In this document: positions 1-6,738 of the stretch, piece by piece
Numbering within the stretch: the stretch's first letter is position 1
Layout of the letters: each line of letters begins with the position of its first letter
Assembly (NCBI GenBank): GCA_036394195.1
Contig: DASWFO010000047.1
Location: 1 to 17,005, forward strand
Reading direction: 5' to 3'
DNA: 17,005 nucleotides
Source: DATJPD01 sp036394195
Lineage (GTDB): Bacteria; Pseudomonadota; Alphaproteobacteria; CACIAM-22H2
Made by a program: the position numbers and the translations under genes
The notes under the pieces: generated by a model
Told to the model about the DNA's origin: nothing
Seen by the model: only the letters and a program-made list of their open reading frames with translations
Databases searched by the model: none

Positions 1-87
1 CAGCGCGAACAGCCGAAGGTCGCACCGCCGTAGAGGTGGTTCCCGAGCTGATGGAATCGCACTTCTCCTCCCGCGTCATCGGACTGG

Positions 88-156
88 ACCCCGGCTTCCG
101 CCGGGGTGACGGACAAAGACCAGCCCCACCTCGTCATGCCGGCAAAAAGCCGGCAT
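88..156. repeat. Two adjacent palindromic repeat units downstream of tyrS
   Basis: Two perfect 8-bp stems lie close together. The first is ACCCCGGC (88-95), loop TTCC, GCCGGGGT (100-107). The second is ATGCCGGC (136-143), loop AAAAA, GCCGGCAT (149-156). The second sits in a unit that begins CGTCAT (132-137) and ends GCATCCAG (153-160), a pattern that recurs in inverted orientation at 3313-3342. They lie beyond the tyrS stop codon and could act as transcription-end hairpins, but neither has a T-run after it on the appropriate strand. Apart from these hairpins I see no convincing gene in bases 1-211. Confidence 0.7.
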
Positions 157-211
157 CCAGAGAATGCGAGAGGAAGCGCGAGTCTATCTGCTCGGGAACC
201 GCTCTAAAGGC

Positions 212-1465
212 TCAGACCGCCCGGACCAGGGCGTGCCGCTTCCGGCCGGCGGAGAGCTTGATGTAGCCGTTCGCCGTGAGGTCGGCGGGACCGACGGTCG
301 CGGCCTGATCGGTCACCACGACGTCGTTGACCCGGGCTCCGCCCTGCTGCATGAGGCGGCGGGCCTCGGCGTTGCTGGAGACGAGACCGGCGCGGTGAAG
401 CAGCGCGTACACCGCCGGACGCTTGTCGAGCTCGGCCCGCGCGACCTCGATGGAGGGCAGCCCTTCGCCGGCGGCTCCCTGCTCGAACGTGCGTTGCGCG
501 GTGGCGGCGGCCTCGCGCGCGGCCGCCTCGCCGTGGCAGAGCTTCGTCGCCTCGGTCGCCAGGATCTTCTTGGCCTCGTTGATCTCGGCGCCGTCCAGCT
601 TTTCCAGCCGCGCGATCTCGTCGAGCGCCAGTTCCGTGTAGAGCCGGAGAAACCGCCCGACATCGGCATCCTCGGTGTTGCGCCAGAACTGCCAGTAATC
701 GTACGGGCTCAGCCGGTCGGGGTTGAGCCAGATCGCGCCTTGCGCGGTCTTTCCCATTTTGGCGCCGGAGGCCGTCGTCATCAGCGGCGTCGTGAGCCCG
801 AACAGCGAGAGGTCGGCGACACGGCGGCCGAGCTCGACGCCCATGACGATGTTGCCCCACTGGTCGGAGCCGCCCATCTGCAGGACGCAGCCATGACGCT
901 TCGCCAGTTCCACGAAGTCGTAGGCCTGGAGGATCATGTAATTGAATTCGAGGAACGACAGCGGCTGGTCGCGCTCGAGCCGGAGCCGCACCGAATCCAT
1001 GGTGAGCATGCGGTTCACCGAGAAGTGGCGGCCCACGTCGCGGAGCAGCGGGATATATTTCAGCTCATCCAGCCAGTCCGCGTTGTTTGCCACGATCGCG
1101 TCGGTGGGCGCGCTGCCAAACGACAGGAAATTGGCGAAGCTGCGCTTGATCGAGGCCATGTTGGCGGCGATCTCGGCCTCGCCGAGCAGCTGCCGCGTCT
1201 CGTCCTTGCCCGACGGGTCGCCGATCTTGGTGGTGCCGCCGCCCATCAGCGCGATCGGCTGGTGGCCGGTCTTCTGCAGCCAGCGCAGCATCATGATCGA
1301 GATCAAATTGCCGATATGCAGCGAATTCGCGGTGCAGTCGTAGCCCACATAGGCGGTGACACGCCCGGCCGTCGCGGCGGCGTCGAGGCCGTCGAGATCG
1401 GTTCCCTGGTGGATGTAGCCGCGCTCCGAGAGCACGCGCAGGAAATCGGATTTGAAGGACGCCAT
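212..1465 (-). CDS. tyrS: Tyrosyl-tRNA synthetase
   Basis: This is the cytosolic class I aminoacyl-tRNA synthetase that charges tRNA-Tyr with tyrosine. From the ATG at 1465 it gives 417 residues, close to the 424 of E. coli TyrS. An HIGN version of the HIGH signature follows a GYDCTANSL segment near the N-terminus. The KMSKS loop is present as KMGKT. The C-terminal third carries an S4-like RNA-binding domain (LVSSNAEARRLMQQGG). An upstream GTG at 1507 would add 14 residues. I prefer the ATG because MASFKSDFLRVLSERGYI matches the usual alphaproteobacterial N-terminus, although neither start has a clear Shine-Dalgarno sequence. It is divergent from anmK, with only 47 bp between the starts, so their promoters must overlap each other or the coding ends. 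Confidence 0.97.
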   Translation of the reverse strand: MASFKSDFLRVLSERGYIHQGTDLDGLDAAATAGRVTAYVGYDCTANSLHIGNLISIMMLRWLQKTGHQPIALMGGGTTKIGDPSGKDETRQLLGEAEIAANMASIKRSFANFLSFGSAPTDAIVANNADWLDELKYIPLLRDVGRHFSVNRMLTMDSVRLRLERDQPLSFLEFNYMILQAYDFVELAKRHGCVLQMGGSDQWGNIVMGVELGRRVADLSLFGLTTPLMTTASGAKMGKTAQGAIWLNPDRLSPYDYWQFWRNTEDADVGRFLRLYTELALDEIARLEKLDGAEINEAKKILATEATKLCHGEAAAREAAATAQRTFEQGAAGEGLPSIEVARAELDKRPAVYALLHRAGLVSSNAEARRLMQQGGARVNDVVVTDQAATVGPADLTANGYIKLSAGRKRHALVRAV

Positions 1466-1512
1466 AGCGGCGTCGTTTACCACGGCCGTCGCCTGGGCCA
1501 CAATCACGCCTC

Positions 1513-2601
1513 ATGAGCAGCGATTCGAAGACGACCTGGCGGGCCATCGGCCTGATGAGCGGCACCTCGCTGGACGGGGTGGACGCCGCCGTGGTCGAGA
1601 CCGACGGCGAGGCCGTGGTCCGGCGCGGCCCGGCGCTGACTATCCCTTATGAGAAGAGCCTGCGCGAACGCCTGCGCCGGGCGCTGGGCGGACGCCACCC
1701 GGTCAAGGCGATCGAGCGCGCCATGACCGTGGCCCATGCCGAGGCAGTCGCCGCCCTGCTTGCAAAATCCGGCCACAGGGCGGCCGATATCGACCTGGTC
1801 GGGTTTCATGGCCAGACGATCGTGCATCGGCCGGCCGAGGGCGTCACCTGGCAGATCGGCGACGGGGCTCTTCTCGCGGCGCGCACCAAGATCGACGTGG
1901 TGGCCGATTTCCGCAGCGCCGATGTGGCCGCGGGCGGCCAGGGCGCCCCGTTCGTTCCGGTGTTCCACCAGGCGCTGGCGGACAAGCTGGAGCGGCCGCT
2001 CGCCGTGCTCAATATCGGCGGCGTCGCCAACGTGACGTGGATCGGCCGCGGCACCGAGCTGCTCGCCTTCGACACCGGCCCGGGCAACGCCCTCATCGAC
2101 GACTGGATGCTGGCCCGCACCGGCCGGGGCGTGGACGAGAACGGCGCCCATGCCGCGCGCGGCAAGGTCGACCCGGCAGTGCTGGAACGCCTGCTCGGGC
2201 ACGAATATTTCGGGCGTCAGCCGCCCAAGTCGCTCGACCGCAACGCGTTCGACCCGGCACCGGTCGAGAAGCTGTCGGCCGAAGACGGCGCCGCGACCCT
2301 CACCCGGTTCACCGCCGCGGCGGCGGCCGCGTCCAGCCGGCACTTTCCCCAGCCGGCGCGGATGTGGATCGTCACCGGCGGCGGCCGCCGCAATCCGACC
2401 CTCATGGCCGAACTTCGCCGCGCCGTCGGCGCTACGCCGATCCGTGCCGCGGAGGACGTCGGCTGGGACGGCGATTCGCTGGAGGCCCAGGCATTCGCCT
2501 ACCTCGCGGTGCGCTCGCGCCGCGGGTTGCCGCTGAGCTTCCCATCGACGACCGGCGTGCGCCGCCCCATGGAAGGGGGCCGGTTCTTTCCCAAGGCCTG
2601 A
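1513..2601 (+). CDS. anmK: Anhydro-N-acetylmuramic acid kinase
   Basis: The enzyme phosphorylates and opens 1,6-anhydro-MurNAc to MurNAc-6-phosphate in cytosolic peptidoglycan recycling. The 362-residue protein has the family length. The N-terminal phosphate-binding motif GLMSGTSLDGVDAA is at residues 13-26. It is followed by GFHGQT, then NIGGVANVTW and DTGPGNALIDDW, all diagnostic of the AnmK branch of the sugar kinase/actin fold. A late ATP-site stretch, VTGGGRRNPTLM, and a C-terminal SLEAQAFAYLA segment complete the family pattern. No good ribosome binding site precedes the ATG, which lies 47 bp from the divergent tyrS start. A small acetyltransferase gene follows after 24 bp and may be co-transcribed. 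No MurNAc-6-P etherase gene (murQ) is in view. Confidence 0.96.
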   Translation: MSSDSKTTWRAIGLMSGTSLDGVDAAVVETDGEAVVRRGPALTIPYEKSLRERLRRALGGRHPVKAIERAMTVAHAEAVAALLAKSGHRAADIDLVGFHGQTIVHRPAEGVTWQIGDGALLAARTKIDVVADFRSADVAAGGQGAPFVPVFHQALADKLERPLAVLNIGGVANVTWIGRGTELLAFDTGPGNALIDDWMLARTGRGVDENGAHAARGKVDPAVLERLLGHEYFGRQPPKSLDRNAFDPAPVEKLSAEDGAATLTRFTAAAAAASSRHFPQPARMWIVTGGGRRNPTLMAELRRAVGATPIRAAEDVGWDGDSLEAQAFAYLAVRSRRGLPLSFPSTTGVRRPMEGGRFFPKA

Positions 2602-2625
2602 CCACGCGCGCAGTCACCGCAACAC

Positions 2626-3111
2626 ATGTCCACGCACAACGTCTATGTCCGCAAGGATCTGACGCTCCGCCGCGCCCGGGCCGCCGACGTGGCCCGCATC
2701 CGGGACGTCGTCACCCTTGCCTATGCGAAATACATCGAGCGCATCGGCCGCAAGCCGCCCGCGATGAGCGCCGACCTGGCGAGGGCCATCGATGAGCATC
2801 AGGTGTGGGTGGTCGATCACGGCGACGCCCTGGTCGGGGTCCTGGAGCTCGTCCCGCACGAGGGCGATCTGCTGATCGAAAACGTCGCGGTGCGGCCGAG
2901 CCATCACGCGCAGGGGATCGGCCGCATGTTCGTGCAGCTCGCCGAATCCGAAGCCGCGAAGCAGAAATCGGCGGCCGTCCGGCTCGCCTTCGATGAGCGG
3001 TGCGTCGAGGCCCTGACCCTGTGCAAGAGCCTCGGCTATCTCGAGGCGCACCGGGATCCGCGTCAGCAGACCCTGGTGCGCCTCGCGAAGTCGATCACGA
3101 AGCGGGCGTAG
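2626..3111 (+). CDS. GNAT family N-acetyltransferase
   Basis: A single-domain GNAT protein of 161 residues, expected to move an acetyl group from acetyl-CoA to an unknown amine. The fold can be followed: an N-terminal strand (LTLRRARAADVARIRDVV), a central strand pair (WVVDHGDALVGVLEL), then motif A with ENVAVRPSHHAQGIGRMF (about residues 85-102), where Q-G-I-G forms the pyrophosphate-binding loop. Motif B follows as VEALTLCKSLGYLEAH. Substrate cannot be read from the sequence. It begins 24 bp after anmK on the same strand, so the two may form an operon, but I know of no functional link. Downstream it faces the hydrolase gene across a block of inverted repeats. Confidence 0.88.
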   Translation: MSTHNVYVRKDLTLRRARAADVARIRDVVTLAYAKYIERIGRKPPAMSADLARAIDEHQVWVVDHGDALVGVLELVPHEGDLLIENVAVRPSHHAQGIGRMFVQLAESEAAKQKSAAVRLAFDERCVEALTLCKSLGYLEAHRDPRQQTLVRLAKSITKRA

Positions 3112-3131
3112 CCGTCATCGCCCACCAGAGT

Positions 3132-3342
3132 AACCGCAGAGAGCGCCGAGTAGACGCGGAGGGCGCAGAGTCATTGTCCGTCATCGCGAGGAGCGCAGCG
3201 ACGAAGCGATCCAGCAGGGGGCGAGCGCCCTGGATTGCTTCCGACTCGCGAAGCTCGGCGTCGCAATGACGCTTAGGGGCGTCTGCGCTTCTCAGCGTCT
3301 CCGCGGCAAAAATCCTGGATGCTCGCGGACGCGGGAATGACG
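3132..3342. repeat. Nested inverted repeats between convergent genes
   Basis: This intergenic block consists almost wholly of interspersed repeats. The outer pair is CCGCAGAGAGCGCCGAG (from about 3134) against an imperfect inverted copy ending CAGCGTCTCCGCGG near 3306. Inside it is a second pair: CGTCATCGCGAGGAG (3179-3193) with GCGATCCAG, mirrored by CTGGATTGCTTC and TCGCAATGACG ending at 3271. A third unit at 3313-3342 starts TCCTGGATGC and ends GGGAATGACG, the inverted orientation of the unit at 132-160. Arms of this GTCAT(C/T)GCGAGGAGCG type are common dispersed intergenic repeats in alphaproteobacteria. As RNA the block could fold and end transcription from both convergent genes. Confidence 0.75.
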
Positions 3343-3366
3343 TCGCAGAGAAAGAGAAGGAGACCG

Positions 3367-4068
3367 CTACTTCGCGGCCGCCTTTTCTTTTTCTTTTTCG
3401 CGGCCCGTCGGCTTGGCCGGCTTGGGGGCCGGGGCCATGGCGCGTTCGACATAGTCCTCGACCGCGGCATCGAGCTTGTCGAGCCGGTCGGTGAAGAAAT
3501 GGTTGGCGCCCTTGATGATCCGGTAGTCGATCTCGATGTCGCGCTGCTTGCTGAGCTTCTCGGACAGCTTCTTGACCGACTCTTCCGGCACCGTCTCGTC
3601 CTTGTCGCCCTGCAGGATCAGCCCGGAGGACGGGCAGGGGGCAAGAAAGCCGAAATCGTAGATGTTCGCCGGCGGCGCCACCGAGATGAATCGGTCGATT
3701 TCCGGCCGGCGCATCAGGAGCTGCATGCCGATCCAGGCGCCGAAGGAGAACCCGGCGATCCAGCACTGGCCGGCATTGGCGTTGTAGGCCTGCAGCCAAT
3801 CCAGCGCCGAGGCGGCGTCGGTGAGCTCGCCTTCGCCGCGACCGAAGCCGCCCTGGCTCCGCCCGACCCCGCGGAAGTTGAACCGCAAGGTGGAGAACCC
3901 CTGGCGGGTGAACACCTGGTTCAGGGCGTAGATGACCTTGTTGTGCATCGTCCCGCCATGCTGGGGGTGGGGATGCAGCAGCAACACGATTGGCCGACGC
4001 TCGCCCTTGGCGGGCGCGTAACGCCCTTCCAATCGACCTTCGGCGCCATTGATGATGACTTCGGGCAT
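3367..4068 (-). CDS. Alpha/beta hydrolase (dienelactone hydrolase-like, COG2945-type)
   Basis: A soluble alpha/beta hydrolase of 233 residues; no signal peptide is seen. The oxyanion-hole region is LLLHPHPQHGGTMHN (about 29-43), followed by FNFRGVGRSQGGF. The nucleophile elbow is GFSFG with Ser108. The acid is probably Asp155 or Asp157 in QGDKDETVP, and the catalytic His is His190 in KGANHFF. This HPHPQ-GGTM-N pattern is typical of a small family of uncharacterised bacterial hydrolases. The last 20 residues are low-complexity and rich in Lys, Ala and Pro, a disordered basic tail. The substrate is unknown. The ATG at 4066-4068 is preceded by AGGT at a usable distance. The gene is divergent from the cysE/isc operon and shares its control region. 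Confidence 0.9.
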   Translation of the reverse strand: MPEVIINGAEGRLEGRYAPAKGERRPIVLLLHPHPQHGGTMHNKVIYALNQVFTRQGFSTLRFNFRGVGRSQGGFGRGEGELTDAASALDWLQAYNANAGQCWIAGFSFGAWIGMQLLMRRPEIDRFISVAPPANIYDFGFLAPCPSSGLILQGDKDETVPEESVKKLSEKLSKQRDIEIDYRIIKGANHFFTDRLDKLDAAVEDYVERAMAPAPKPAKPTGREKEKEKAAAK

Positions 4069-4116
4069 GGGGACCTATTGCAAAACAATCCGGGCGAGGC
4101 GGGTAATATCCGATTT

Positions 4117-4126
4117 CCTAGCTAGG
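4117..4126. repeat. 10-bp palindrome CCTAGCTAGG
   Basis: A perfect palindrome in the AT-richer divergent region between the hydrolase and cysE genes. It overlaps the first of two TAGGTAT direct repeats (4123-4129 and 4181-4187), and an inverted ACCTA follows at 4212-4216. It may be an operator for either direction. No regulator can be assigned. Confidence 0.35.
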
Positions 4127-4187
4127 TATTCCGGCGGGCTTATATAATGGACCATGGCTTTAATTTCCGATCATCCCGCTTAGGTAT

Positions 4188-4220
4188 ATTCTTGACTGCC
4201 GTAGTAGGAGAACCTATGTT
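4188..4220 (+). promoter_or_regulatory. Promoter of the cysE-isc operon with an IscR-like half-site
   Basis: A sigma70-type promoter is visible: -35 TTGACT (4192-4197), a 17-bp spacer, and -10 TATGTT (4215-4220), placing transcription start near 4227 and leaving a leader of about 95 nt before cysE. The -35 box lies within ATTCTTGACT (4188-4197). This matches 9 of 10 positions of the left half of the published E. coli type 1 IscR consensus (ATASYYGACT). The expected 5-bp centre is followed by AGTAGG where AGTCRR is expected, so the right half is weaker. Binding there would occlude the -35 box, fitting autorepression by [2Fe-2S]-IscR. The consensus is remembered and the match was made by eye. 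Confidence 0.55.
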
Positions 4221-4322
4221 CGGCCAAACACCTACGGTGTCCGGCTGAGGTCGTCCGGATATTGGGGTTCGTCAGGGGCAGATTAGCACGCGCTCGCGGG
4301 CACATAATAGGAAGTGGAAGCC

Positions 4323-5051
4323 ATGATCTTCAAGCTTCTTGGGGAAGAAATTGACGCAATTCTTGCACGCGACCCGGCGGCGCGGTCCCGGACCGAGGTG
4401 GTATTATGCTACCCCGGCCTTCACGCCGTGGTCTTGCACCGCTTGGCCAACGCGGCGTGGCGGCACGACTGGAAGCTGTTCGGGCGCCTCATTTCCCACC
4501 TCGCCCGTTGGTTGACCGGTATCGAGATCCATCCGGCCGCCAGGATCGGCCGCCGGCTGTTCATCGACCACGGCATGGCCGTGGTGATCGGCGAGACCTC
4601 GGAGATCGGCGATGATGTGACGATCTACCAGGGCACGGTCCTGGGTGGGACCTCGCTGGATCAGGGCAAGCGCCACCCAACGCTGGGCAACCGCGTCATC
4701 GTGGGCGCCGGCGCCAAGCTCCTCGGACCGATCACCGTGGCCGATGATGCGCGCATCGGGTCCAACGCCGTCGTTTTGAAGGATGTGCCGGCGGGCGCCA
4801 CCATGGTCGGCGTGCCGGCGCGGCCGGTCGTGCGTAATGCCGTGAAGAAGGACCGCGCCGATTTCTGCGCCTACGGCCAGGATGCCGATCTGCCCGACCC
4901 GGTGGCGCGGGCGCTGGACGGCCTGTGCGGCGACCTCGCGGCACTTCGCGCGCGCGTGGTCGAGCTCGAGGCGCAGCTGGTCCGCCAGCAGCTGCCGCTC
5001 GATGACACGGCGACGCTGGAGATCGAGCCGAAGCAGTACGCGCAGCGCTGA
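4323..5051 (+). CDS. cysE: Serine O-acetyltransferase
   Basis: CysE transfers acetyl from acetyl-CoA to L-serine, making O-acetylserine for cysteine synthesis. The 242-residue protein has the short helical N-terminal part and then a left-handed beta-helix of hexapeptide repeats (IHPAARIGRRLFIDHG, VVIGETSEIGDDVTIYQG, IVGAGAKLLGPITV, RIGSNAVVLKDVPAG). The catalytic His-Asp region is seen in FIDHGMAVVIGE and the acetyl-CoA loop in VGVPARPV. I chose the ATG at 4323 because AGGAAG (4309-4314) lies 8 nt upstream; a GTG at 4314 would overlap that site. The C-terminus carries a coiled-coil-like stretch (DLAALRARVVELEAQLV). As first gene of the operon it couples cysteine supply to the cysteine-consuming desulfurases, and is probably under IscR control. 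Confidence 0.96.
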   Translation: MIFKLLGEEIDAILARDPAARSRTEVVLCYPGLHAVVLHRLANAAWRHDWKLFGRLISHLARWLTGIEIHPAARIGRRLFIDHGMAVVIGETSEIGDDVTIYQGTVLGGTSLDQGKRHPTLGNRVIVGAGAKLLGPITVADDARIGSNAVVLKDVPAGATMVGVPARPVVRNAVKKDRADFCAYGQDADLPDPVARALDGLCGDLAALRARVVELEAQLVRQQLPLDDTATLEIEPKQYAQR

Positions 5052-5074
5052 ACATTTTCCGAAGGAGACGGACA

Positions 5075-5557
5075 GTGAAACTCAGCACCAAAGGTCGCTA
5101 CGCCGTGATGGCGATGGTCGATCTGGCAAGCAACAGCAAGGGACAGCCCGTGGCTCTGGCCGACATCGCCGAGCGGCAGGAGATTTCGCTGTCGTATCTC
5201 GAGCAGCTGTTCGCCAAGCTGCGCAAGGGCGGCCTGGTGAAGAGCGTGCGCGGCCCGGGCGGCGGCTACCTGCTGGCGCATCCGGTCGAGGAGTCGCGCA
5301 TCTCGGACATCATCGTCGCCGTGGACGAGCCGATTCGTGCCACGCGCTGCGCGCCCGGCTCGCCATCCGGCTGCCGCAGCAACCGCAGCCGCTGCCTGAC
5401 CCACGATCTGTGGGAGGAGCTCGGCAACCAGATCCATCTTTACCTGAGCTCGGTGACGCTGGCCGATATCTGCAACCGCCGGGTGCTCGGCACCAGCGGC
5501 ATGATCAGCCACGGCACGGCCGCACCCGCCGACGCGCAGGTCGGTGCGGCGGAATAG
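5075..5557 (+). CDS. iscR: Rrf2-family Fe-S cluster regulator IscR
   Basis: A DNA-binding regulator that carries a [2Fe-2S] cluster and represses isc genes when clusters are plentiful. The 160-residue protein opens with the classic MKLSTKGRYAVMAMVDLA, then a winged helix-turn-helix (VALADIAERQEISLSYLEQL; wing VRGPGGGYLL). The cluster ligands are Cys92, Cys100, Cys107 and probably His110, followed by DLWEEL as in other IscR proteins. Spacing is CX7CX6CX2H, three residues longer in total than the CX5CX5CX2H of E. coli. The start is GTG with GAAGGAGA (5061-5068) upstream, 23 bp after the cysE stop. Together with the IscR-like half-site before cysE this supports autoregulation of the whole operon. 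Confidence 0.95.
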   Translation: MKLSTKGRYAVMAMVDLASNSKGQPVALADIAERQEISLSYLEQLFAKLRKGGLVKSVRGPGGGYLLAHPVEESRISDIIVAVDEPIRATRCAPGSPSGCRSNRSRCLTHDLWEELGNQIHLYLSSVTLADICNRRVLGTSGMISHGTAAPADAQVGAAE

Positions 5558-5578
5558 GAGCGCGACGCGAGCCCCGCC

Positions 5579-6727
5579 ATGACCCGCCCCGTCTATCTCG
5601 ACTACAACGCGACGGCGCCGCTGAAACCGGCGGTGATCGAAGCCATGATGGCTGCGTTGGCGGAGTGCGGCAACGCGTCGTCGGTGCATCGTTTCGGGCG
5701 GCTGGCCCGCCGCTCCGTCGAGGCGGCGCGCGAACAGGTGGCGGCCCTCGTCGCCGCCCTGCCACGGCAGGTGGTGTTCACCGGCGGCGGCACCGAAGCC
5801 AACAATCTCGCGATCGCCGCGGCCTGTGCCGGCCGGCGCCTCATCGTCTCCGCCGTCGAGCATGATTCGGTTCTGAAGGCGGCCGCCGGCGCCGAGGCGC
5901 TGCCGGTCGACAGCCGCGGCGACGTCGATCTCGCGGCGTTGCAGGCGATGCTCGAGCGCGACAAGCGGCCGGCCCTGGTCGCGGTCATGCTCGCCAATAA
6001 CGAGACCGGCGCCACCCAGCCGGTGGCGCTGGTGGCGCAGCTCGCGCATTCGCACGGAGCGCTCGTGCATTGCGACGCCGTCCAGGCCGCTGGCAAGATG
6101 ACCATCGATGTCGCGCGTCTTGGCGTCGACACGCTGGCGCTGTCCGCCCACAAATTCGGCGGGCCGCAGGGCGTCGGTGCGCTGGTGGTCGCCGACACGG
6201 TCGACATCCGGCCGCTCTTGGTCGGTGGCGGGCAGGAGCGCGGCTGGCGCGCGGGCACCGAGAACGTCGCGGCCATCCGCGGCTTCGGCGTCGCGGCGGA
6301 GCTGGCGGCCCGGGATTTTCCGGCCATGCAGGCACTCGCCGCGCTCCGCGACGAGATGGAGCGGCACCTCCTGCGCGTGGCGCCGGATGCGGTGGTCTTC
6401 GCGCCTGGGGCCGGGCGCCTCCCGAACACGAGCTGTATCGCCATGCCCGGCGTCGCCGCGGAGACCCAGGTCATCGCATTGGATCTCGCCGGTGTGGCGG
6501 TGAGCGCCGGCTCGGCCTGCTCGTCGGGAAAGATCCGCCCGTCGCACGTGCTGCGCGCGATGGGCGCGTCGCCCGACCTGGCGGCGAGCGCCATACGCAT
6601 CAGCCTCGGCTGGCGGACGCAGGCTTCCGATATCGATCATCTGGTGGAGGCGTGGACCGCGCTTCGGGCGCGGGCCGGGGCCTCACCTACGGGACTGGCC
6701 GAGCGGCCGCTCCCGGCAGCGTCATGA
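5579..6727 (+). CDS. Cysteine desulfurase (NifS/IscS-like, second paralogue)
   Basis: A PLP enzyme of 382 residues that removes sulfur from cysteine to give alanine and an enzyme persulfide. The N-terminus PVYLDYNATAPL is characteristic of this class. The cofactor-stacking His is His95 (SAVEHDSV), the PLP Lys is Lys192 (SAHKFGGPQG), and the persulfide-forming Cys is Cys314 (SAGSACSSGK). All catalytic residues are present, so it should be active. It lacks the IscU-binding IscS C-terminus (GIDIKSIKWAAH-type) of the next gene and ends instead in an Ala/Pro-rich tail, so it probably serves another acceptor or a backup role. It lies between iscR and iscS, 21 bp after iscR and 11 bp before iscS. 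The ribosome binding site is weak. Confidence 0.93.
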   Translation: MTRPVYLDYNATAPLKPAVIEAMMAALAECGNASSVHRFGRLARRSVEAAREQVAALVAALPRQVVFTGGGTEANNLAIAAACAGRRLIVSAVEHDSVLKAAAGAEALPVDSRGDVDLAALQAMLERDKRPALVAVMLANNETGATQPVALVAQLAHSHGALVHCDAVQAAGKMTIDVARLGVDTLALSAHKFGGPQGVGALVVADTVDIRPLLVGGGQERGWRAGTENVAAIRGFGVAAELAARDFPAMQALAALRDEMERHLLRVAPDAVVFAPGAGRLPNTSCIAMPGVAAETQVIALDLAGVAVSAGSACSSGKIRPSHVLRAMGASPDLAASAIRISLGWRTQASDIDHLVEAWTALRARAGASPTGLAERPLPAAS

Positions 6728-6738
6728 AGGAGTAGACT

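Noticed and set aside
36..266. 76-codon forward frame reading RVIGLDPGFRRGDG
   Set aside because: This is translation of a palindromic intergenic repeat that often produces false proteins; the end runs antisense into tyrS.
164..1516. Long 450-codon frame opposite tyrS
   Set aside because: It is a GC-driven shadow of tyrS on the other strand, without domains; TyrS motifs are clear on the minus strand.
4228..4240. Small hairpin ACACC-TAC-GGTGT in the cysE leader as an attenuator or riboswitch
   Set aside because: Only 5 bp, with no larger conserved structure or T-run around it.
4871..6640. 589-codon minus-strand frame opposite iscR and the first desulfurase
   Set aside because: Shadow of confirmed genes in GC-rich DNA; no family motifs.
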